Source of the DNA: Cupriavidus taiwanensis LMG 19424
GTDB taxonomy: Bacteria > Pseudomonadota > Gammaproteobacteria > Burkholderiales > Burkholderiaceae
Direction of reading: 5' to 3'
Assembly: GCF_000069785.1 (NCBI RefSeq)
Contig: NC_010528.1
Location: 372,001 to 436,000 of the forward strand
DNA: 64,000 nt
Shown here: positions 37,835 through 45,869 of the stretch, in pieces
Layout of the letters: the number at the start of each line of letters is the position of its first letter
How positions within the stretch are numbered: the stretch's first letter is position 1
The notes under the pieces: model-generated
The model's input: the letters and a program-made list of their open reading frames with translations, nothing else
What the model was told of the DNA's origin: nothing
The model's database searches: none
Made by a program: the position numbers and the translations under genes

Positions 37835-39622
37835 ATGGGCCAGTACACCGCACCGTTGCGCGACATGCAGTTCGTGCTCCATGAACTGCTCGGCGCCGAA
37901 GCCGAACTCAAGGCGATGCCGCCGCACGCGGACATCGACGCGGACACCATCAACCAGGTCATCGAGGAAGCCGGCAAGTTCTGCTCGGACGTGGTGTTCC
38001 CGCTCAACCAGGTGGGCGACCGCGAAGGCTGCACCTACGTCGGCGACGGCGTGGTCAAGGCCCCCACCGGCTTCAAGGAAGCCTACCAGCAGTACGTCGA
38101 GGCCGGCTGGCCGGCGCTGGCGTGCGATCCGGCCTTTGGCGGCCAGGGCCTGCCGATCGTGGTCAACAACGTGGTCTACGAGATGCTGAACTCGGCCAAC
38201 CAGGCCTGGACCATGTACCCCGGCCTGTCGCACGGCGCCTATGAGGCCCTGCACGCACACGGCACGCCCGAGCTGCAGCAGACCTACCTGCCCAAGCTGG
38301 TGTCCGGCGTGTGGACCGGCACCATGTGCCTGACCGAGCCGCATTGCGGCACCGACCTGGGCATCCTGCGCAGCAAGGCCGAGCCGCAGGCCGACGGCTC
38401 GTACCGGATCACCGGCACCAAGATTTTCATCTCCGCCGGCGAGCACGACCTGGCCGAGAACATCATCCACCTGGTGCTGGCGCGCCTGCCGGACGCGCCC
38501 GCCGGCACCAAGGGCATCTCGCTGTTCGTGGTGCCGAAGTTCATTCCCGATGCCAGCGGCAACCCGGGCGAGCGCAACGGCATCCAGTGCGGCTCGATCG
38601 AGCACAAGATGGGCATCCACGGCAACGCCACCTGCGTGATGAACCTGGACGGCGCGCGCGGCTGGATGGTGGGCGAGCCCAACAAGGGCCTGAACGCCAT
38701 GTTCGTGATGATGAACGCCGCGCGCCTGGGTGTCGGCGCTCAGGGCCTGGGCCTGACCGAGGTGGCGTACCAGAACTCGGTCGCCTACGCCAAGGACCGC
38801 CTGCAGATGCGGTCGCTGACCGGCCCGAAGGCGCCCGAGAAGGCCGCCGACCCGATCATCGTGCATCCCGACGTGCGCCGCATGCTGCTGACCCAGCGCG
38901 CCTACGCCGAAGGCGGCCGCGCCTTCAGCTACTGGACCGCGCTGCAGATCGACCGCGAGCTGTCGCACCCGGACGAGGCGGTGCGCAAGCAGGCCGGCGA
39001 CCTGGTCGCGCTGCTGACGCCGGTGATCAAGGCCTTCCTGACCGACAACGCCTTCACCTCGACCAACGAGGGCATGCAGGTGTTCGGCGGCCACGGCTAC
39101 ATCTCCGAATGGGGCATGGAGCAATACGTGCGCGACGCCCGCATCAACATGATCTACGAAGGCACCAACACCATCCAGGCGCTGGACCTGCTGGGCCGCA
39201 AGATCCTGGGCGACATGGGCGCGAAGATGAAGGCCTTCGGCAAGATCGTTCAGGAGTTCGTCGAAGCCGAAGGCACCAACGAAGCCATGCAGGAATTCAT
39301 CAACCCGCTGGCCGACCTGGGCGACAAGGTGCAGAAGCTGACCATGGAAATCGGCATGAAGGCGATGGGCAACGCCGACGAAGTCGGCGCCGCCGCGGTG
39401 CCGTACCTGCGTGTGGTAGGCCACCTGGTGTTCGCGTACTTCTGGGCCCGCATGGCCAAGATCGCGCTGGAGAAGCAGGGCAGTGGCGACAAGTTCTATA
39501 CCGCCAAGCTGGCCACGGCGCGCTTCTACTTTGCCAAGCTGCTGCCCGAGACGGCCGCAGAGATCCGCAAGGCGCGCGCGGGGTCGGCGTCGCTGATGGC
39601 GCTGGACGCGGATCTGTTCTGA
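37835..39622 (+). CDS. Acyl-CoA dehydrogenase with extended C-terminal domain
   Basis: A 595-residue FAD enzyme introducing the alpha,beta double bond in beta-oxidation. It belongs to the long acyl-CoA dehydrogenase/DmdC-like branch with the extra C-terminal domain. FAD- and substrate-contact segments are MCLTEPHCGTDLGILRSKA near residue 163 and GTKIFISAGEHD near 197. The catalytic Glu lies in RDARINMIYEGTNTIQA near 437, and FGGHGYISEWGMEQ precedes it. ATG 37835 is preceded by AAGGAG (37823-37828); the GTG at 37802 is less likely. First structural gene of the beta-oxidation operon. Confidence 0.93.
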   Translation: MGQYTAPLRDMQFVLHELLGAEAELKAMPPHADIDADTINQVIEEAGKFCSDVVFPLNQVGDREGCTYVGDGVVKAPTGFKEAYQQYVEAGWPALACDPAFGGQGLPIVVNNVVYEMLNSANQAWTMYPGLSHGAYEALHAHGTPELQQTYLPKLVSGVWTGTMCLTEPHCGTDLGILRSKAEPQADGSYRITGTKIFISAGEHDLAENIIHLVLARLPDAPAGTKGISLFVVPKFIPDASGNPGERNGIQCGSIEHKMGIHGNATCVMNLDGARGWMVGEPNKGLNAMFVMMNAARLGVGAQGLGLTEVAYQNSVAYAKDRLQMRSLTGPKAPEKAADPIIVHPDVRRMLLTQRAYAEGGRAFSYWTALQIDRELSHPDEAVRKQAGDLVALLTPVIKAFLTDNAFTSTNEGMQVFGGHGYISEWGMEQYVRDARINMIYEGTNTIQALDLLGRKILGDMGAKMKAFGKIVQEFVEAEGTNEAMQEFINPLADLGDKVQKLTMEIGMKAMGNADEVGAAAVPYLRVVGHLVFAYFWARMAKIALEKQGSGDKFYTAKLATARFYFAKLLPETAAEIRKARAGSASLMALDADLF

Positions 39623-39658
39623 TCTGCCGCGGGCGGCTTCCGTTGCCGCCGGTTTGCT

Positions 39659-39681
39659 CCCCTCTCCCAGAGGGAGAGGGG
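39659..39681. repeat. Single REP-like palindrome within the beta-oxidation operon
   Basis: CCCCTCTCCC-AGA-GGGAGAGGGG, a shortened version of the family (23 bases, perfect arms), lies between the acyl-CoA dehydrogenase stop and the next start, followed by 70 bases containing CAGGAGCGAG as Shine-Dalgarno. It may tune the relative levels of the two cistrons. Confidence 0.8.
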
Positions 39682-39751
39682 AGAAAACCGACGGCCCACG
39701 GAAGCGCCCACAGAAACTCTCACCTCAACGCTCACTAATCCAGGAGCGAGC

Positions 39752-42175
39752 ATGTCCAATTTCATCGTCAAGAAAGTCGCCGTGCTGGGTGCCGGCGTCA
39801 TGGGGGCGCAGATCGCCGCCCACCTGATCAACGCGCGCGTGCCCGTGGTGCTGTTCGACCTTCCCGCCAAGGAAGGCCCCAAGAACGGCATCGCGCTGCG
39901 CGCCATCGAGAACCTGAAGAAGCTGTCGCCCGCGCCGCTGGGCATCAAGGACGAGGCCGGCCTGATCCAGGCGGCCAACTACGAAGACGATATCGCGCTG
40001 CTCAAGGAGTGCGACCTGGTGATCGAGGCGATCGCCGAGCGCATGGACTGGAAGCATGACCTGTACAAGAAGGTCGCGCCGCACCTGGCCTCGCACGCGA
40101 TCTTCGCGACCAACACGTCGGGGCTATCGATCACCGCGCTGTCCGACGGGTTTGACGATAGCCTGAAGTCCCGCTTCTGCGGCGTGCACTTCTTCAATCC
40201 GCCGCGCTACATGCACCTGGTCGAGCTGATCCCGACCGCGACCACGCAGCCGGAGATCCTCGACCAGCTGGAAGCCTTCCTGACCACCACGCTCGGCAAG
40301 GGCGTGGTGCGCGCCAAGGACACGCCCAACTTCATCGCCAACCGCGTCGGCATCTTCTCGATCCTGGCGGTGTTCGCCGAGGCCGAGAAGTTCGGCATCC
40401 CGTTCGACGTGGTCGACGACCTGACCGGGTCCAAGCTGGGCCGAGCCAAGTCCGCCACCTTCCGCACCGCTGACGTGGTCGGCCTGGACACCATGGCGCA
40501 CGTGATCAAGACCATGCAGGACAACCTGCACGACGACCCGTTCGCGCCGGTGTACAAGACCCCGGCCGTGCTCAAGGGCCTGGTCGACGCGGGCGCGCTG
40601 GGCCAGAAGACCGGCGCCGGTTTCTACAAGAAGGAAGGCAAGGCCATCAAGGTGCTCGACGCCAAGACCGGCCAGTATGTCGACGCAGGCAAGAAGGCCG
40701 ACGAAATCGTCGTGCGCATGCTGAAGAAGGAACCGGCCGAGCGCATCAAGCTGCTGCGTGAATCGACCAACCCGCAGGCGCAGTTCCTGTGGGCGGTGTT
40801 CCGCGACGTGTTCCACTACATCGCCGTGTACCTGGAGCAGATCGCCGGTTCCGCCGCCGATATCGACCTGGCGATCCGCTGGGGTTTCGGCTGGAACTCG
40901 GGTCCGTTCGAGGACTGGCAGTCTGCGGGCTGGAAGCAGGTGGCCGAGTGGGTGAAGGAAGACGTGGAAAGCGGCAAGGCGCTGTCGGCCGCGCCGCTGC
41001 CGGCATGGGTCTTTGACGGCCCCGTCGCCGAGCGCCAGGGCGTGCATGCCGCAGAAGGCTCGTGGTCGCCCGCGACGCAGTCGTTCGTCGCGCGCAGCAC
41101 GCTGCCGGTGTACCGGCGCCAGGTGTTCCGTGCCGCGTTGAAGGGCACCGAAGCCGTCGATCCGCGCAAGGCGGGGCGCACCGTCGAGGAAAACGATGCC
41201 GTGCGCATCTGGGTCAGCGAAGGCCAGGACGACGTGCTGGTGGTCTCGTTCAAGAGCAAGATGAACACCATCGGCCCGGACGTGATCGACGGCCTGACCC
41301 GTGCCATCGACCTTGCCGAAGCCCAGTACAAGGGCCTGGTGGTGTGGCAGCCGACTTCGCTGCAGCTCGGCGCGCCGGGCGGCCCGTTCTCCGCCGGCGC
41401 CAACCTGGAAGCGGCGATGCCGGCCTTCATGATGGGCGGTGCCAAGGGCATCGAGCCCTTCGTGAAGAAATTCCAGGACGGCATGATGCGCGTGAAGTAC
41501 GCCTCGGTGCCGGTGGTGTCGGCGGCGTCCGGCATCGCGCTGGGCGGCGGTTGCGAACTGATGCTGCATTCGGCCGCGCGCGTGGCTGCGCTGGAAACGT
41601 ACGTGGGCCTGGTCGAGGTCGGCGTGGGGCTGGTCCCCGCCGGCGGCGGCCTGAAGGAAGCCGCGCTGGCCGCGGCACGCGCCGCGCAGGCGGCAGGCAG
41701 CACCAACTACCTGCAATTCCTGACCGGCCGCTTCCAGAGCGCGGCCATGGCCAAGGTCTCCGCATCGGCGCTAGAAGCGCGCCAGATGGGCTACCTGCAG
41801 CCGTCCGACCGGATCGTCTTCAACGTGCACGAACTGCTGCACGTGGCGCAGAACGAAGTGCGCGCGCTGGCCGATGCCGGCTACCGTGCGCCGCTGCCGG
41901 CACTGATCCCGGTGGCTGGCCGCTCGGGCATCGCCACCATCAAGGCGTCGCTGGTCAATATGCGCGACGGCGGCTTTATCTCGGCGCATGACTTCCTGAT
42001 CGCCACCCGCATCGCGGAAGTGGTGTGCGGCGGCGACGTCGAGGCCGGCTCGCTGGTCAGCGAAGACTGGCTGCTGGCGCTGGAGCGCAAGGCCTTCGTC
42101 GACCTGCTCGGCACCGCCAAGACGCAGGAGCGCATCATGGGCATGCTGCAGACCGGCAAGCCGGTGCGTAACTAA
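39752..42175 (+). CDS. Bifunctional 3-hydroxyacyl-CoA dehydrogenase / enoyl-CoA hydratase
   Basis: A fatty-acid oxidation enzyme of 807 residues. The N-terminal NAD-binding domain opens with AVLGAGVMGAQIAAHLINA. HCDH catalytic landmarks are CGVHFFNPPRYMHLVELIP near 145 and DTPNFIANRVGIF near 190. The C-terminal third is a crotonase domain, with GPFSAGANLEAA near 546, SAASGIALGGGCELM near 590 and GLVEVGVGLVPAGGG near 622. This order (dehydrogenase first, hydratase last) is the reverse of E. coli FadB and is common in betaproteobacteria. It works between the acyl-CoA dehydrogenase and the thiolase encoded on either side, 24 bases before the thiolase. Confidence 0.94.
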   Translation: MSNFIVKKVAVLGAGVMGAQIAAHLINARVPVVLFDLPAKEGPKNGIALRAIENLKKLSPAPLGIKDEAGLIQAANYEDDIALLKECDLVIEAIAERMDWKHDLYKKVAPHLASHAIFATNTSGLSITALSDGFDDSLKSRFCGVHFFNPPRYMHLVELIPTATTQPEILDQLEAFLTTTLGKGVVRAKDTPNFIANRVGIFSILAVFAEAEKFGIPFDVVDDLTGSKLGRAKSATFRTADVVGLDTMAHVIKTMQDNLHDDPFAPVYKTPAVLKGLVDAGALGQKTGAGFYKKEGKAIKVLDAKTGQYVDAGKKADEIVVRMLKKEPAERIKLLRESTNPQAQFLWAVFRDVFHYIAVYLEQIAGSAADIDLAIRWGFGWNSGPFEDWQSAGWKQVAEWVKEDVESGKALSAAPLPAWVFDGPVAERQGVHAAEGSWSPATQSFVARSTLPVYRRQVFRAALKGTEAVDPRKAGRTVEENDAVRIWVSEGQDDVLVVSFKSKMNTIGPDVIDGLTRAIDLAEAQYKGLVVWQPTSLQLGAPGGPFSAGANLEAAMPAFMMGGAKGIEPFVKKFQDGMMRVKYASVPVVSAASGIALGGGCELMLHSAARVAALETYVGLVEVGVGLVPAGGGLKEAALAAARAAQAAGSTNYLQFLTGRFQSAAMAKVSASALEARQMGYLQPSDRIVFNVHELLHVAQNEVRALADAGYRAPLPALIPVAGRSGIATIKASLVNMRDGGFISAHDFLIATRIAEVVCGGDVEAGSLVSEDWLLALERKAFVDLLGTAKTQERIMGMLQTGKPVRN

Positions 42176-42199
42176 CAGGGCAAGCGAGGAACCGACATC

Positions 42200-43396
42200 A
42201 TGAAACAACTGCAAGACGCATATATCGTTGCGGCCACCCGCTCGCCGATCGGCAAGGCGCCCAAGGGCGCGTTCAAGAACACGCGCCCGGACGACCTGCT
42301 GGCCACCATCCTGAAGGCCGCGGTGGCACAGGTGCCGAACCTGGACCCGAAGCTGATCGAGGACGCCATCGTCGGCTGCGCCATTCCCGAGGCGCAGCAA
42401 GGCCTGAACGTGGCGCGCATCGGCGCGCTGCTGTCGGGCCTGCCGAATACCGTGGGCGGCATCACCGTCAACCGCTTCTGCGCTTCGGGCGTGAGCGCGG
42501 TGGCGATGGCGGCCGACCGCATCCGCGTGGGCGAGTCCGACGTGATGATCGCCGCCGGCGTGGAATCGATGAGCATGGTGCCGATGATGGGCAACTCGCC
42601 GTCGATGTCGCCGGAGATCTTCACCCGCGACGAGAACGTGGGCATTGCCTACGGCATGGGCCTGACCGCCGAGAAGGTGGCGCAGCAGTGGAAGGTCAGC
42701 CGCGAGGACCAAGATGCGTTCTCGCTGGCCTCGCACCAGAAGGCCATCGCGGCGCAGCAGGCCGGTGAGTTCAAGGACGAGATCACACCGATCGAGATCG
42801 TCGAGCGCTTCCCCGACCTCGCCAGCGGCCAGGTCAGCGTGAAGACGCGCACGATCTCGCTGGACGAAGGTCCGCGCCCCGAAACCTCGCTGGAAGGCCT
42901 GGGCAAGCTGCGCCCGGTGTTTGCCAACAAGGGCAGCGTGACCGCCGGCAACAGCTCGCAGACCTCGGACGGCGCCGGCGCGCTGATCCTGGTCTCGGAG
43001 AAGATCCTCAAGCAGTTCAACCTTGTGCCGCTGGCGCGCTTCGTCTCGTTCGCGGTGCGCGGCGTGCCGCCCGAGATCATGGGCATCGGCCCGAAGGAAG
43101 CGATCCCAGCGGCGCTGAAGGCGGCAGGCCTGACGCAGGACCAGATCGACTGGATCGAGCTGAACGAAGCGTTCGCCGCGCAGTCGCTGGCGGTGATGCG
43201 AGACCTGGATCTCGATCCGGCCCGGGTCAACCGCATGGGCGGCGCGATCGCGCTGGGCCATCCGCTGGGGGCCACCGGTGCGATCCGCTCGGCCACGGTG
43301 GTGCACGCGCTGCGCCGCCACAACCTGAAGTACGGCATGGTCACCATGTGCGTCGGCACGGGCATGGGCGCCGCAGGTATTTTCGAGCGCGTCTAA
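42200..43396 (+). CDS. Acetyl-CoA acyltransferase (3-ketoacyl-CoA thiolase)
   Basis: A 398-residue thiolase that splits 3-ketoacyl-CoA to acetyl-CoA and a shortened acyl-CoA. The nucleophile Cys94 is in NRFCASGVSAVAMA, the catalytic His354 in ALGHPLGATGA, and the acid/base Cys384 in MVTMCVGTGMGAAGIFE. Sequence and operon place it as the degradative FadA-type thiolase, although biosynthetic acetoacetyl-CoA thiolases are close relatives. A strong hairpin follows the stop. Confidence 0.94.
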   Translation: MKQLQDAYIVAATRSPIGKAPKGAFKNTRPDDLLATILKAAVAQVPNLDPKLIEDAIVGCAIPEAQQGLNVARIGALLSGLPNTVGGITVNRFCASGVSAVAMAADRIRVGESDVMIAAGVESMSMVPMMGNSPSMSPEIFTRDENVGIAYGMGLTAEKVAQQWKVSREDQDAFSLASHQKAIAAQQAGEFKDEITPIEIVERFPDLASGQVSVKTRTISLDEGPRPETSLEGLGKLRPVFANKGSVTAGNSSQTSDGAGALILVSEKILKQFNLVPLARFVSFAVRGVPPEIMGIGPKEAIPAALKAAGLTQDQIDWIELNEAFAAQSLAVMRDLDLDPARVNRMGGAIALGHPLGATGAIRSATVVHALRRHNLKYGMVTMCVGTGMGAAGIFERV

Positions 43397-43404
43397 ACGC
43401 GCCT

Positions 43405-43432
43405 GCGGGACGGTTCTTCGGAACTGTCCCGC
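43405..43432 (+). terminator. UUCG-capped hairpin between thiolase and degV
   Basis: A twelve-base stem (43405-43416 and 43421-43432, one G-T wobble) is closed by a C(TTCG)G tetraloop, an unusually stable RNA fold. It is followed by CCTTCTGT rather than a T-run. It may be a partial terminator or a 3' stabiliser for the upstream operon mRNA. Confidence 0.6.
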
Positions 43433-43508
43433 CCTTCTGTCAGGTGAAGAAAGCAGTACCGGGGGCTGCCGCCCGCGACGCGGGTCACCAGGTAGGGGAG
43501 ACAATAAT

Positions 43509-44465
43509 ATGCAGGAGACAGCCATCCTGGCCGATGCCGCGTGCGATTTGCCTCGCGACGTCATGGCCCAGCTGAAGGTCCACACGATTCCGTTCCGCAT
43601 CCGCGCGGGCGAGCATTTCGTCGCCGATACGCGCGACGAGGACGCGCTGCCCACGCTCTACCAGCAATACCTGGTCGGCCGCCAGGACCACTACGCCGAA
43701 TCGATCCCGCTGCTGGAACGCGAGCTGGAAGAACACCTGCTGCGCAACGTGGTGGCCCACTGCGACCGCGCCATCCTGTTCACCATCGCCAGTTCGCGCA
43801 GCAAGCTGTATGCGCATGCGAGCGGCGCGGTGATCGGCACCGTGGCGCGCAGCGTGCGCCTGCGCAAGGAAGCGGGACGCTCGGGACTGTTCGACCTGAC
43901 CGTGGTCGACACCGGCGCGATCGGTCCGGGCCAGGCGCTGATCGTGCGCGAGGCCGCGCGGATGGCCGCCGCGGGCGCCAGCCCGCAAGCGGTGCGGGAA
44001 GCGGTCGAGACGCGCCTGCGCGATGCCGCCCACATGTTCCTGGTGCCCGACGAGCTGCTCTACCTGTACACGCGCGCGCGCCAGAAGGGCGAGGGCAGCA
44101 TCACCTGGGGCCGCTATGCGATGGGCAGCGCGTTCAATATTCGCCCGGTGGTGCGCATGCACCGCGGGCACACCGAGGCCATCGCCAAGGCACGCGGCTC
44201 CGAGGAGGGCGCGCGCCGCGTGCTGCAGCATGCCGAGCAGTGCATCCGCGGCGGCGACCTGATGGTGCCAACGATCTCGGTCTGCCATGCCGGCCCGCTC
44301 GACGCCGTGCGCGCGATGCCGGCATTCCAGTCGCTGGCGCGCACCGCGCGCGACCAGGGCGTCGAGCTGATGCTGGCGCCGATGAGCCTGACGGTGGCAC
44401 TGAATGTCGGCGCGCGCGCGTTCGGGCTCAGCTATCTCGCCGAGTCGCCGCCGCCTTTCGAATAA
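43509..44465 (+). CDS. DegV-family fatty-acid-binding protein
   Basis: A 318-residue DegV protein. The N-terminal fold starts AILADAACDLPRDVMAQLKV (the usual TDS motif region reads ADA here). The middle has LFTIASSRSKLYAHASGA near 96, and VVDTGAIGPGQALIVREAARM is near 136. DegV proteins bind long-chain fatty acids and in Gram-positive bacteria feed the FakA kinase. No FakA partner is seen. Its place inside a beta-oxidation operon suggests it presents or buffers fatty acids for oxidation (inference). Confidence 0.88.
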   Translation: MQETAILADAACDLPRDVMAQLKVHTIPFRIRAGEHFVADTRDEDALPTLYQQYLVGRQDHYAESIPLLERELEEHLLRNVVAHCDRAILFTIASSRSKLYAHASGAVIGTVARSVRLRKEAGRSGLFDLTVVDTGAIGPGQALIVREAARMAAAGASPQAVREAVETRLRDAAHMFLVPDELLYLYTRARQKGEGSITWGRYAMGSAFNIRPVVRMHRGHTEAIAKARGSEEGARRVLQHAEQCIRGGDLMVPTISVCHAGPLDAVRAMPAFQSLARTARDQGVELMLAPMSLTVALNVGARAFGLSYLAESPPPFE

Positions 44466-44485
44466 CTCCCACAGACGAGGACACC

Positions 44486-45262
44486 ATGAGCATCCGTACC
44501 AGCATCGAGCAGGGCATCCTGACGCTCGAATTCGACCGCATCGACAAGAAGAACGCCATCACCGCGGCGATGTACCAGTCGCTGGCCGACGCGCTGCGCG
44601 CGGCCCAGACCGATCCGGCCGTGCGCGCCATCCTGTTGCGCGGCAAACCTAAAGTCTTCACTGCCGGCAATGACCTCGAAGATTTCATGCAGCGCCCGCC
44701 CAGCGGGGGCGAGGGCGCCGAAGCCGCCCCGGTGTTCCAGTTCCTGTACCAGATCAGCCATGCCAGCAAGCCGGTGGTCGCCGCGGTCAGCGGCGCCGCG
44801 GTGGGCGTGGGCACCACCATGCTGCTGCACTGCGACCTGGTCTATGCATCCGACACCGCCAAGCTGTCGCTGCCGTTCGTGCAGCTCGGGCTGTGCCCCG
44901 AGGCAGCATCCAGCCTGCTGCTGCCGCGGCTGGTCGGCTACCAGCGCGCGGCCGAGAAGCTGATGCTGGGCGAGGCGTTCAGCGCGCAGGAGGCGCTGGA
45001 GATCGGGCTGGTGACACGGGTGCTGCCGGTGGCCGAGCTGCATGACTTTGCGCTGGCGCAGGCGCGCAAGCTGGCGGCCCTGCCGGCGTCTTCGCTGCGC
45101 GAGACCAAGCTCCTGATGAAGGCCGGCGCGATGGCCGAGGTGGAGAAGCAGATGGCCGACGAGGGCGCGGTGTTCCGGCGCATGCTGGTGGCGCCGGAGG
45201 CGAAGGAGGCGTTCAGCGCGTTCTTTGAAAAGCGGAAGCCGGACTTTATGAAGTTTGTGTGA
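44486..45262 (+). CDS. Crotonase-family protein, probable delta3,delta2-enoyl-CoA isomerase
   Basis: A crotonase-fold protein of 258 residues. The oxyanion segments are FTAGNDLEDFM near residue 60 and AVSGAAVGVGTTMLLHCDLV near 98. The active-site stretch reads LPFVQLGLCPEAASSLLLP. The first catalytic Glu of true hydratases (QPE position) is Phe, while a Glu sits in LCPEA, the pattern of ECI2-type enoyl-CoA isomerases. It would let unsaturated fatty acids enter the pathway. Start ATG 44486 follows GACGAGGACACC. It is the last gene of the beta-oxidation operon. The general call enoyl-CoA hydratase/isomerase is safe, while the isomerase assignment is inferred. Confidence 0.85.
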   Translation: MSIRTSIEQGILTLEFDRIDKKNAITAAMYQSLADALRAAQTDPAVRAILLRGKPKVFTAGNDLEDFMQRPPSGGEGAEAAPVFQFLYQISHASKPVVAAVSGAAVGVGTTMLLHCDLVYASDTAKLSLPFVQLGLCPEAASSLLLPRLVGYQRAAEKLMLGEAFSAQEALEIGLVTRVLPVAELHDFALAQARKLAALPASSLRETKLLMKAGAMAEVEKQMADEGAVFRRMLVAPEAKEAFSAFFEKRKPDFMKFV

Positions 45263-45297
45263 GGGGACGGCAGACTTTCGTCTACCGCTTGTTTTCG

Positions 45298-45323
45298 CCC
45301 CTCTCCCGCAAGCGGGAGAGGGG
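45298..45323. repeat. Single REP-like palindrome between convergent genes
   Basis: A 26-base perfect palindrome with a GCAAGC centre lies 36 bases after the isomerase stop and 32 bases before the thioesterase stop. It lies where two convergent transcripts end. Confidence 0.82.
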
Positions 45324-45354
45324 AGCAAACAGCCAGCAAGCTCGACCGTGCCGC

Positions 45355-45759
45355 TCAAGCCGTCGGCAACACCCGGGGCTGCCGCGACTCATCCGTCGCC
45401 ACATACGTCAGGGTCGCCTCCGTCACCTTGACGATCTCATTGCTATGCCGCATGCGCTGCGCATAGACCTCCACCGCAACGGTGATCGAGGTACGCCCGG
45501 TCTTGACGATATCGGCGTAGAAACTCACCAGGTCGCCGACGAACACCGGGTGCTTGAACAGGAAGGAATTCACCGCCACGGTCGCCACGCGTCCCTGGGC
45601 GCGCTCGACCGCCGGGATCGAGCCGGCGATATCCACCTGCGACATGATCCAGCCGCCGAACACATCGCCGTGCACGTTGGCGTCGGCGGGCATCGGCACC
45701 ACGCGCAGCGCGGGGTTCTTGCCGGCGGGCAGGGCGGGGACGGTATGGGGAGCGTTCAT
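45355..45759 (-). CDS. YciA-type acyl-CoA thioesterase (hotdog fold)
   Basis: A 134-residue single-hotdog-domain thioesterase that hydrolyses acyl-CoA. The YciA-family core is NVHGDVFGGWIMSQVDIAG near residue 28, with conserved Asp and Gly residues of the active site, then NSFLFKHPVFVGDLVSFYA. I start at ATG 45759 (MNAPHTVPAL). The frame is open to 45843, but upstream residues look non-coding. It is divergent from the ABC transporter gene by 110 bases and may recycle CoA from the neighbouring beta-oxidation pathway. Confidence 0.88.
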   Translation of the reverse strand: MNAPHTVPALPAGKNPALRVVPMPADANVHGDVFGGWIMSQVDIAGSIPAVERAQGRVATVAVNSFLFKHPVFVGDLVSFYADIVKTGRTSITVAVEVYAQRMRHSNEIVKVTEATLTYVATDESRQPRVLPTA

Positions 45760-45869
45760 GGCGGTATGCGGGTGGACTGCTGAAGGGTGGGGCGTGGCGG
45801 CGAAAAACCCTTCGCCAGCCGCGCAACGCGATCTCTGCGACAATCGCGCATTGGCCCGGATTCTAACGT

